Assembly: GCA_910578545.1 (NCBI GenBank)
Contig: CAJTPT010000001.1
Coordinates: forward strand, 62,001-126,000
Source of the DNA: an uncultured Christensenella sp.
GTDB taxonomy: Bacteria; Bacillota; Clostridia; Christensenellales; Pumilibacteraceae
Length of the DNA stretch: 64,000 bases
Reading direction: 5' to 3'
Position numbers and translations under genes: made by a program. Under the pieces are notes generated by a model. That model had not been told where the DNA came from. It ran no database searches and saw nothing but the letters and a program-made list of their open reading frames with translations. Position 1 is the first letter of the stretch. Every line of letters starts with the position of its first letter. This document shows positions 50,676 to 57,837 of this stretch, in pieces.

Positions 50676-51155
50676 TTAGTCAAAGGCGCCGAGTGCTTCG
50701 CCTATTTTTATAATACAGTTATCTAAATCAGAAAGTTGTTTGAACTTAAAGTTTTTAGTTCCTAACAATATTTGACATTTGATATTCCGTGTATTGAAAG
50801 AATACGTAGATTTATCGGAAAACTTAATCGTTAAATTCACACTCATTCCGGGCGGAATTACCCCGTCTGTTTTAATAAACTTTCCGGATGTAAGCTTATC
50901 GACGACCATGCCGATATTTTCCTCATCTTTAATAGTAAATTTAACCGTGCGTCCGTCGTCCCTGCCGAAAACACTTGCTTGAATCTCGACAACGTCCGTC
51001 GCTCTTACGGTTTCGCGACCCGCAAGCTGTTCAAACGAAGCCTCGTTAGCAATCGGAGAAATACCGAATACGCCGCCCAACCACAGCCCGATCAGCGCTA
51101 TCAATACCGCAAGCACACACATCGCTCCAATCATTCTCTTTTTGTTAACCGTCAT
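50676..51155 (-). CDS. Secreted or membrane-anchored protein, 159 residues, unknown
   Basis: A positively charged start (MTVNKKRMIG) and one hydrophobic helix (AMCVLAVLIALIGLWLGGVFGI) act as a signal anchor, with the rest outside. The exported part is a small beta-rich domain with no recognised motif (VEIQASVFGRDDGRTVKFTIKDEENI). AAGGAG precedes the ATG. The upstream gene, another secreted protein on the same strand, ends 26 nt away, so the two probably form an operon. No function is suggested. Confidence 0.7.
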   Translation of the reverse strand: MTVNKKRMIGAMCVLAVLIALIGLWLGGVFGISPIANEASFEQLAGRETVRATDVVEIQASVFGRDDGRTVKFTIKDEENIGMVVDKLTSGKFIKTDGVIPPGMSVNLTIKFSDKSTYSFNTRNIKCQILLGTKNFKFKQLSDLDNCIIKIGEALGAFD

Positions 51156-51181
51156 ACCGTCACTCCTTTACTAATCTTGTA

Positions 51182-51640
51182 TTAAAGAATACCGAAATCT
51201 ATCCCGCTTATCACCGAATAATACCCGTTGTAGTCTATGAACCGAGATTGATTAGAACTATCCCATCCATCTACTATACGTAAATAAAAATAGTCGATAG
51301 TAAGTCTTTTCACAAATCGTTCTTGTTCAAAACCAAATTCATCAATTCTATCTACTATAAAATCGAGCGCTACATAATCCAATACTCCGTCTCTATTAAC
51401 CGCCATCGATTTAGCTACTATGCAATCGTCAATACCGTATAAATTAAATGAATCTTGCTTATAAATTGTATCGTACTTAATGTTTTTTATATTATATTGC
51501 GTTTTTAAAAAATTGAATCCGACTTCTTCATAATCATATTCCGTGTATGCAAAAGCAGGTGCACTGAATATGGGCATGCAAAACACAACGGTAATAAACA
51601 TTGATATTACCGCAATCCATAGTTTGCAAAACTTCTTCAT
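51182..51640 (-). CDS. Secreted protein, 152 residues, unknown
   Basis: A classical cleavable signal peptide (MKKFCKLWIAVISMFITVVFCMPIFSAPAFA, with Ala-Phe-Ala before the likely cleavage) leads a mature domain of about 120 residues rich in Tyr, Asp, Phe and Ile. No family is recognised. It appears to be released or held by interaction, since there is no anchor. It precedes the 159-residue signal-anchored protein in one unit; the AT-rich codon use resembles the surface-protein block further downstream. The ribosome site is weak. Confidence 0.7.
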   Translation of the reverse strand: MKKFCKLWIAVISMFITVVFCMPIFSAPAFAYTEYDYEEVGFNFLKTQYNIKNIKYDTIYKQDSFNLYGIDDCIVAKSMAVNRDGVLDYVALDFIVDRIDEFGFEQERFVKRLTIDYFYLRIVDGWDSSNQSRFIDYNGYYSVISGIDFGIL

Positions 51641-51887
51641 TTCCCATAACCTCTAAAATGATATATTGATTATATCACGGTTATCACACAAAGTCAACAA
51701 AAAAACAATAAAATATTGAATTATAAAAACAAATAATTGCCCGTCTAACATGGCTCAATGTCAGGCGTGCAATTATTTCATCGGAGCGGTTCAACCGCAA
51801 TAATAATTCCGAATTTTTTGTCATACCTCTTGAAACAGACGGTAAACAATGCTATAATAAGAATAATTTGATTATCGGAGCAAAAAA

Positions 51888-52376
51888 ATGGGGAATTTAT
51901 CGGATAAGGAACGTCTCAACATTATTTCCAACATGAACGGCGACGGGATTTTCGTCACGCTCGGAATGGAACGCCCCAACGTAATGGTGTCGCATTGGGG
52001 CGCGCTCGGCAAAATGTGGGGGCGCGATATATTTTGCCTGCCGATACGAAGCAACAAATACTCGTACAGAATTGTCAACGAAACGCAGTGCTTTGCGCTA
52101 AACGTTCCTCACCGCGACATGCGCAACGAGATTGCCGCGTGCGATACCGTTTCGGGCTTTACCGCCAACAAGTTTGAGACGCTCGGGTTTCACCCCAAAC
52201 GCGCTCGTTCAATCGACGCGTACGTGCTCGGCGAGTGCGGACTGATCGCAGAATGTAAAGTCATCGCCAAAATCCCACCCGAAAGCATAACGCAAACTAC
52301 GGAAGGACTGTTCTCTGCCGCCCGCGGACATACACTATTTGTCGGCGAAATCTGCGACTGCTACCGCCTGCATTAA
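51888..52376 (+). CDS. Flavin-reductase-like FMN-binding protein
   Basis: The 162-residue product has the split-barrel flavin-reductase-like pattern: NMNGDGIFVTLGMERPNVMVSHWGALGKMWGRDIFCLPIR, then YRIVNETQCFALNVPHRDMRNEIAACDTVSGFTANKFETLGF, matching the usual S-x-K.T and VNVP segments. These proteins bind FMN and often reduce it or another acceptor. A GGAGC site precedes the ATG. The next gene, convergent across a terminator, encodes a flavodoxin-type oxidoreductase, so the pair may handle flavin-linked electron transfer. Confidence 0.8.
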   Translation: MGNLSDKERLNIISNMNGDGIFVTLGMERPNVMVSHWGALGKMWGRDIFCLPIRSNKYSYRIVNETQCFALNVPHRDMRNEIAACDTVSGFTANKFETLGFHPKRARSIDAYVLGECGLIAECKVIAKIPPESITQTTEGLFSAARGHTLFVGEICDCYRLH

Positions 52377-52393
52377 AACAAACAACAATATAA

Positions 52394-52425
52394 AACCCTC
52401 TTGAAGTTCGTACCTCGAGAGGGTT
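52394..52425. terminator. Terminator between convergent flavoprotein genes
   Basis: AACCCTCT (52394-52401) pairs with AGAGGGTT (52418-52425). Confidence 0.65.
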
Positions 52426-52436
52426 GTGTTATATCG

Positions 52437-53063
52437 TTATTCCCTAATAAAATTCGTTTTGACTGAGCGGTCGTTGTCGGGAACGGGTATGCCCGCAGCC
52501 TTGCCCGCTTGTATACATTTAAGCATCCACGCCATATTTTTTCCGAGGTTACGCATTGTCTGCACGCCCTCTTTGTCACTCAGCACTTCCTCGGGCTTGT
52601 TGCCGTGCACCATCGTCCAGTATGACGAAGTGACGACAGGCATTTCGCAAATGGACAAATGTTTGGACAATGCGTCGAGCGAAGCCGTTGTTCCCGCACG
52701 CCGTGCCGACGTTACCACCGCGCCGGGCTTGTGCCTGAAATTACTTCCGCCGGCATAAAACATTCTATCCATTACGGACAGCATTCTACCCGACGGGTGC
52801 GCGTAATAAACGGGCGCGCCGAACACAAACCCGTCCGCCGCAGCCGCCTTTTGTATCCACTCGTTAACTACGTCGCCGTCAAAAACGCACTTGCCCTTGC
52901 CTGCGCAACCTCCGCAAGCAATACAGTCGCCTATCGGTTTGTTGCCCGCTTGAAGTATCTCGCACTCTATTCCGTCTTCGGACAGAGCCTGCGCCACGAT
53001 AGTAAGCGCGGTATTCGTACAACCTTTTATCCTCGGGCTTCCGTTAAATAACAAAACCTTCAT
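52437..53063 (-). CDS. Flavodoxin-fold NAD(P)H-dependent oxidoreductase
   Basis: The 208-residue protein starts KVLLFNGSPRIKGCTNTAL, the FMN phosphate loop of the FMN_red/iron-sulfur flavoprotein family, and has CIACGGCAGKGKC, a compact Cys cluster found in the iron-sulfur flavoprotein branch. FGAPVYYAHPSGRMLSVMDRMFY is the flavin-facing loop. It probably reduces quinones, nitro compounds or other electron acceptors. GAGG precedes the start. It lies opposite the flavin-reductase-like gene. Confidence 0.88.
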   Translation of the reverse strand: MKVLLFNGSPRIKGCTNTALTIVAQALSEDGIECEILQAGNKPIGDCIACGGCAGKGKCVFDGDVVNEWIQKAAAADGFVFGAPVYYAHPSGRMLSVMDRMFYAGGSNFRHKPGAVVTSARRAGTTASLDALSKHLSICEMPVVTSSYWTMVHGNKPEEVLSDKEGVQTMRNLGKNMAWMLKCIQAGKAAGIPVPDNDRSVKTNFIRE

Positions 53064-53146
53064 TACTCACCTCTAAAGCGTATATTTTTTTATATTATAT
53101 ACCGTATAATCCGCCGTGTCAAATTTATATTCGGCAACCGTAATTT

Positions 53147-53266
53147 TTATATGCTATTCTTGTACTTATCTATAAACTCGCGCGAATAAACCTTAGGTCA
53201 ATCGGACTCGCGCAACAGCTTCCAAAACCGATAGTATTTTATTAACTCGTCGTACGATTTTATTTG
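53147..53266 (-). pseudogene. Gene remnant with in-frame stop
   Basis: The reverse strand reads QIKSYDELIKYYRFWKLLRESD, a TGA, then PKVYSREFIDKYKNSI and a final stop. Both parts are in one frame and look like the C-terminus of a real protein. No start or family is evident. The rest of the 53267-53453 gap has a short hairpin (AACCTAT/ATAGGTT near 53354-53371) but no gene. Confidence 0.35.
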
Positions 53267-53453
53267 TTAAAAACTCGGCCTTTCCATATACGCTGTTGTA
53301 CCATTAAAATGCGCTCAAAAAAAGCAAACGAATTCACTTGAACGGTAGCTCACAAACCTATTTGCATAGGTTATGTGTAGTCTTTTGTTGGTTTTTGTCT
53401 TATTTTTTCACCGCGGAAAAAATGAACATATTTTTTTAAATATAAATCAATAC

Positions 53454-53497
53454 ACGGGTGTTCAACTGAAATTGCAACACCCGTCAAATATTTTTTT
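53454..53497 (+). promoter_or_regulatory. Terminator-like hairpin in the leader of the first Spo0A-C gene
   Basis: ACGGGTGTT (53454-53462) pairs perfectly with AACACCCGT (53476-53484). A T-tract begins six bases later, and the ribosome site CGGAGG follows at once. The hairpin could terminate or attenuate transcription into the gene; it could also be the end of an upstream transcript. Confidence 0.5.
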
Positions 53498-53509
53498 CGG
53501 AGGATACTA

Positions 53510-53836
53510 ATGACAAATCAACTGCTTTTAGAGCATGCTGAAAAAATCGTTTCCGACTGTTCCGTGCCGCCTCACCTCAGCGGCTTTGCTTTCCTCACCG
53601 AAGCGATTGTTATAAAATATCAAAGCGATTCAATCAGCCTGTCGGATATTTACAGAACCGTCGCTCTAAACCATAACAGAACTCAACGCGCGGTCACACG
53701 CAGTATATCATACGCACTTTCGCAGGCAGAACGTATGAGCGACTACCTCGCGGTCGACAAACAAGAAATATTCAACGGCAGAGTAATTGCCTCGCTCGCG
53801 CTCAAGCTGAAATCACTTTCCCAATCGGATAAATAA
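53510..53836 (+). CDS. Stand-alone Spo0A C-terminal DNA-binding domain (paralogue 1)
   Basis: The 108-residue product matches only the Spo0A effector domain: VPPHLSGFAFLTEAIV (compare the VPAHIKGYQYLREAI of Spo0A), the HTH region ISLSDIYRTVALNHNRTQRAVTRSISYALSQAE, and the end FNGRVIASLALKLK. The receiver domain that normally holds the effector inactive until phosphorylated is absent. It would bind 0A-box-like DNA constitutively or be controlled by its abundance. GGAGG precedes the ATG, and an attenuator-like hairpin sits in its leader. A close paralogue lies at 60911. No full-length spo0A is in the window. Confidence 0.85.
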   Translation: MTNQLLLEHAEKIVSDCSVPPHLSGFAFLTEAIVIKYQSDSISLSDIYRTVALNHNRTQRAVTRSISYALSQAERMSDYLAVDKQEIFNGRVIASLALKLKSLSQSDK

Positions 53837-53997
53837 CCAACGGTCGAATGCAATAAATTGTCCACGATAATTAAAAAGCGACGGGTCCACCCGCCGCCGT
53901 TTTGTATGCCGTAAAAAATGATTTTACCCCACAACCTAAAACGTTTCGGAAAAAAATATAGCTTATTTCCGCTTTTTTACTCGCCCCTCGATTATCG

Positions 53998-54693
53998 TTA
54001 GCGCCTTATAAGCTCTATATGGAAGTATTTTTCTTGGAACTCGGTCTTTCCGAGGATTTCCTCGTCTGTCGGCGATACGCCTTGAGGAGCGACAACCCAT
54101 TTATCCTCGTCGTCATCCAGCCGATGTATAATAGCCACGACCACGCCGTCAAACTCGGAAAGCGGTTCGTCCGCGCCGAGAATATACGCGTCCTGCGCTT
54201 CGCCGTCGCCGCCCATGATGCCCGGAACAAATCCGTAATTGACGGGGTACACTATGTTGGAATGTTTGGGATGCGTAGAGCCAAGCTGTCGGTCAACAAC
54301 TACGTGAACAAGCCTGCGAAGCGCCGTTCTGTCGGGACGAACGCCACCGGCGGGCTTTACGCGCCGCCGATTGCGACGCTTGTCCGTATTGATCCTGATT
54401 AGTACTGTCACCACGTATACAAGCAGCCCCGAAAGCCCGCACAAAAGCATGATAAGCCCGTTTTTCCTGTCCTGTTCGACTTCGACTATGATTAGCAATA
54501 TCGTACCAAACACGATTAAAAACAGCACGCACGTCATTACTAAGCAAATTAAAGTAAAAATTAATATGCGACACCATTTGGGCATTCTCGATAGTTTTGT
54601 CGACTGCTCTAATTCATCGAGCGGCTTTTCAAACAGCAACGTCAATATCGGCTCGGCAATAATTCTAAACAATATTTCCAATAATATTTGCAT
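53998..54693 (-). CDS. Membrane-anchored inorganic-pyrophosphatase-like protein
   Basis: From ATG 54693 the product has 231 residues. The first half has an amphipathic start and two hydrophobic helices (ILIFTLICLVMTCVLFLIVFGTILLIIV and GLIMLLCGLSGLLVYVVTVLI). A basic link (RRNRRRVK) leads to a cytoplasmic domain that matches a short pyrophosphatase-like family known in Clostridia: VDRQLGSTHPKHSNIVYPVNYGFVPG, DGEAQDAYILGADEPL, VVVAIIHRLDDDEDKWVVAPQG. The acidic DxxDAY and RLDDDEDKW clusters could bind metal. The soluble relatives I know lack the membrane part. A TTGCAA-17-TATATT promoter ends 7 nt before the ATG with no ribosome site. Confidence 0.75.
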   Translation of the reverse strand: MQILLEILFRIIAEPILTLLFEKPLDELEQSTKLSRMPKWCRILIFTLICLVMTCVLFLIVFGTILLIIVEVEQDRKNGLIMLLCGLSGLLVYVVTVLIRINTDKRRNRRRVKPAGGVRPDRTALRRLVHVVVDRQLGSTHPKHSNIVYPVNYGFVPGIMGGDGEAQDAYILGADEPLSEFDGVVVAIIHRLDDDEDKWVVAPQGVSPTDEEILGKTEFQEKYFHIELIRR

Positions 54694-54700
54694 ACAGTCA

Positions 54701-54729
54701 AATATATCATATATTAAATAATATTGCAA
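54701..54729 (-). promoter_or_regulatory. Promoter placed for leaderless transcription of the pyrophosphatase-like gene
   Basis: TTGCAA (54729-54724), 17 nt, TATATT (54706-54701), then 7 nt to the ATG at 54693. Confidence 0.65.
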
Positions 54730-54877
54730 GCGCTTACAAAACAAACAAAAACACGCTCGAGATCCCATTGCCCATTACTATTTGTCACACTATATATTTT
54801 TTTATCTAAAAATATTTAACAACATTTTATCAGAATACACATCTGCAATAAAAAATCGTACGCACAGCGATTTACAG

Positions 54878-55204
54878 CTACTCTGTTTCTGACAAAAAAT
54901 CTTTTAATCTATCGACTATTTTTGTCCTAAAACGATAAAGCGTTGCGCCGCTTAAACCGACGCAATTTTCTATTTCTTTCACGGACAATCCGATCCCCAT
55001 CGAATAGAATTTTGTGATTGTGTCGGCAAACTGGGTGTTGTCCATTCTGTCCTTTGCTTTACACAGCTCAATAAACTCGCCGATAAGCTTTTTATCTTTG
55101 TCCGCTAAACGACTACGCTGTTTTGAAAAATATATGTACAATAACAGCTCGTAAATCGTTCTATCACCGGCTAATCCCCTCATAAGTAATCCATAAACCT
55201 CCAT
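54878..55204 (-). CDS. Short HTH protein, 108 residues (possible regulator)
   Basis: The product is helical, with a C-terminal helix-turn-helix-like segment (GLSVKEIENCVGLSGATLYRFRTKIVDRLKDFL) resembling sigma-region-4 or LuxR-type recognition helices. The first 70 residues show no known domain. A TATAAA box ends 7 nt before the ATG without a ribosome site. It sits in the block between the two Spo0A-C paralogues and directly downstream of the gene for an 800-residue secreted protein on the same strand. It may regulate that block; this is inferred from position only. Confidence 0.6.
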   Translation of the reverse strand: MEVYGLLMRGLAGDRTIYELLLYIYFSKQRSRLADKDKKLIGEFIELCKAKDRMDNTQFADTITKFYSMGIGLSVKEIENCVGLSGATLYRFRTKIVDRLKDFLSETE

Positions 55205-55333
55205 AAACTTAATTTATATAGAAATAATATAAACACACAAATTATTTATCCTATTTATGCTTATCAAAAAATATAGTCTATTACTTCAAAAAAACCAGTC
55301 TATACTCTTTATTAAACCCTTTCATCATATCTA

Positions 55334-57736
55334 TTAAAAATTTAGTTGCGGATATCCGTGTTGCCCCATAATCCATATTGAATTTGTTGCACCTTGGTTC
55401 AGCATCGGCAATAACTCATCCATATCGTCTATATTATCATAAATTGTTAAATCCACATTCGAACTTGACATAATAGTGACGATATAATCCGTTGCAAATG
55501 TGCCGTCATGGTGTAAAACAGCACAATTGTTTATAATAGTATTATTTACAGAACCGATAAACTCACCTACTATAGACCCTTGCCCGCTTACCTTAGATTC
55601 GGTATATACATTACCTCGTATGTTCCCCACGCTAAAACAATTGTCTATTTGCGAGTCCCTTGCAAATACAACTAATCCACAGGCAAAAGTGCGCATATCC
55701 GCATTTGAATCCGTATTAGTAATAACAATATCACAATCGGAATAACAGTTATTCATATATACGCCGATAATAGTTAAGGCAAACCCCGACGCATGAAACT
55801 CAGAGGTTATAGTACCCGATGCAAAGCATTCTTCGATTACTCCTTCGTTCATTTGTTGTATAAACGAAGCAGAGGCGGCTTTTGTCTGCAATTCCATAGA
55901 AGAAGAACATCTATATACCCTAATCTGAGCTGCCAACCAACAAAAACCGGCGCCCATATTGGCATTTGTATATCCTTTCGTATTACAATACCTGATTATA
56001 AAATTATCGTCAAGTTTATTACCACCCGACGCCCAAAAAATAAAACCGCCGCTTTTCATAGTATTTATAGAGCATTCTGCACAATTGAAAGCAATATCAA
56101 TATCATAAGCGCCGTATGCTGTAATATAATCAATAAATCCGCCGGCGTCAAATCCGCCTGTAATAACCGCATTGGCCGTACATTCGGTTATAATAAAAGC
56201 GCTATCAATCACATGTGCAATCGCAATCATCCCACCGCTTTGAGCACACGAATTGCCCACGTGAGAAATAGAAATATTTGTTTCACATTTTTTAACATCG
56301 ATACTATCTTGATTGGCAATCAAATATCCTACCAGCCCTCCTAAAAGCACGTTTTTATTAATATCGAGCGAATTTATTTCTCCGTTTGATGCGCAATCAT
56401 TTATTAAACCGGAATAGATAACACCAATAAGCCCCCCGACGTTATAAGAATACATTTGTATTTTTTCATTATCTTTTTGTGAAATATTAATCAAAACATT
56501 CGATCTGCATTGTGAAACAGTACCTCCCGAACGACCAACCAATCCACCGATAGCCGTACCGTTTTTGTCAACGTTATCTATATTTATCTCGCCACAAACC
56601 GTTACATTATCAATTGACCCATTATTGTCACCGGCGACTGACCCTATTAATAGAAGTCCTTCCGATTCAACCGGTCCGCAAATCGAAATTTCAAAATTTT
56701 CTATTGTCAAATTTTTTATACATCCATTATTTACAATTCCAAACAATGATGGATTTAACGATGCCGAATGAATTGCAAGGTTCTTTATAGAATGCAAATC
56801 ACCGTCAAACAAACCGTTAAAACCCATGGAATCGTTAAACAGCGGTCTATAATCGAATTCAGATAAATCCAAATCACAATTTAACTTATAATGTAAATCG
56901 GGATAGGAACGCATATCTAAAAACTGTTCATAGTTATTTATTAAAACAGGATTATCTTCCGTTCCAAATCCGTCATCACGAACAGTTTCAAATACGGCAA
57001 CGGCATTCACGTCGGCTTCAACCTTGATTTCGATGCGAACAGGATCGGTACTTCCGGTGTCACTCCATTTTACAAATTTATACCCCATTTTAGGCGTAGC
57101 TACAACAGGTAATCCCGAATTTGGATATTTGATCAATTGTTCTTTTTCCCCTTGAATAGTTCCGCCGTCGCCCGCCGAATAATTCAATGAAAACATCCTT
57201 TCCGTGAAATATGCTGTAACGTTTAAAACGGAACGAATATCAGTGTCATGTCGAGTCGGTTCGGTTATACCATCTGACCAGCCCACAAATTCATATCCTT
57301 TATCTGCTACTGCCGTTACTTCGTGAGCGTCACTCCCAAATTGAACCCGTTGGCTACTATAGCTGTTTATTCGTCCGCCGACTCCTGCGTTATACTTAAT
57401 GTAAAATTCTATAATTCTAAACGAGGCATATATAACCCTATCAGCCGAAATATTATTATCAATACGAGATTTTTCGGTCAAACCGTCCGACCATCCTAAA
57501 AATTCGTAACCGATATCCGGCACTGCTGCAACGGATTTTGTAGATTGCCCGCTTTTAACGACTTGCAATGAATCACCATCAATATATCCATTTCCATTCG
57601 ATACGTACTCAACCGTGTAGCTCTTCACGTCTTCATTGCTGTTACACGCAATAAGACAAATACATGAAATCAAAATAATTGATAAAAAGAATAAGATAAC
57701 TAAGTATTTATTTTTCATATAGTAGTTTTTTTTCAT
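55334..57736 (-). CDS. Secreted lipoprotein with InlB_B-type repeats and GLUG-like repeats
   Basis: The 800-residue protein starts with a lipoprotein signal (YLVILFFLSIILISCICL, lipobox LIAC before NSNED). Three Listeria-Bacteroides type repeats follow (about residues 35-235) with phrases GYEFLGWSDGLTEKSR, GYEFVGWSDGITEPTR and GYKFVKWSDTGSTDPVR. The rest (about 270-790) is a parallel-beta-type array of GLUG-like units such as IGGLVGRSGGTVSQC, VGGLIGVIYSGLINDC and GGFIDYI. Such proteins are surface adhesins or glycan-binding proteins. The promoter ends 6 nt before ATG 57736 with no ribosome site. An alternative in-frame ATG lies 18 nt downstream. Confidence 0.85.
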   Translation of the reverse strand: MKKNYYMKNKYLVILFFLSIILISCICLIACNSNEDVKSYTVEYVSNGNGYIDGDSLQVVKSGQSTKSVAAVPDIGYEFLGWSDGLTEKSRIDNNISADRVIYASFRIIEFYIKYNAGVGGRINSYSSQRVQFGSDAHEVTAVADKGYEFVGWSDGITEPTRHDTDIRSVLNVTAYFTERMFSLNYSAGDGGTIQGEKEQLIKYPNSGLPVVATPKMGYKFVKWSDTGSTDPVRIEIKVEADVNAVAVFETVRDDGFGTEDNPVLINNYEQFLDMRSYPDLHYKLNCDLDLSEFDYRPLFNDSMGFNGLFDGDLHSIKNLAIHSASLNPSLFGIVNNGCIKNLTIENFEISICGPVESEGLLLIGSVAGDNNGSIDNVTVCGEINIDNVDKNGTAIGGLVGRSGGTVSQCRSNVLINISQKDNEKIQMYSYNVGGLIGVIYSGLINDCASNGEINSLDINKNVLLGGLVGYLIANQDSIDVKKCETNISISHVGNSCAQSGGMIAIAHVIDSAFIITECTANAVITGGFDAGGFIDYITAYGAYDIDIAFNCAECSINTMKSGGFIFWASGGNKLDDNFIIRYCNTKGYTNANMGAGFCWLAAQIRVYRCSSSMELQTKAASASFIQQMNEGVIEECFASGTITSEFHASGFALTIIGVYMNNCYSDCDIVITNTDSNADMRTFACGLVVFARDSQIDNCFSVGNIRGNVYTESKVSGQGSIVGEFIGSVNNTIINNCAVLHHDGTFATDYIVTIMSSSNVDLTIYDNIDDMDELLPMLNQGATNSIWIMGQHGYPQLNF

Positions 57737-57742
57737 ATAAGT

Positions 57743-57771
57743 ATTATAGATTTTTTTTTACTATTTGTCAA
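57743..57771 (-). promoter_or_regulatory. Consensus promoter placed for leaderless transcription of the 800-residue lipoprotein gene
   Basis: TTGACA (57771-57766), exactly 17 nt, TATAAT (57748-57743), 6 nt, ATG. This is the cleanest leaderless arrangement in the window. Confidence 0.8.
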
Positions 57772-57837
57772 TATGTCCTTAATTAAATAAACAGATAAAT
57801 ACGTTAAGTAATGTGTATCTATTTTTTAACCGAATTT

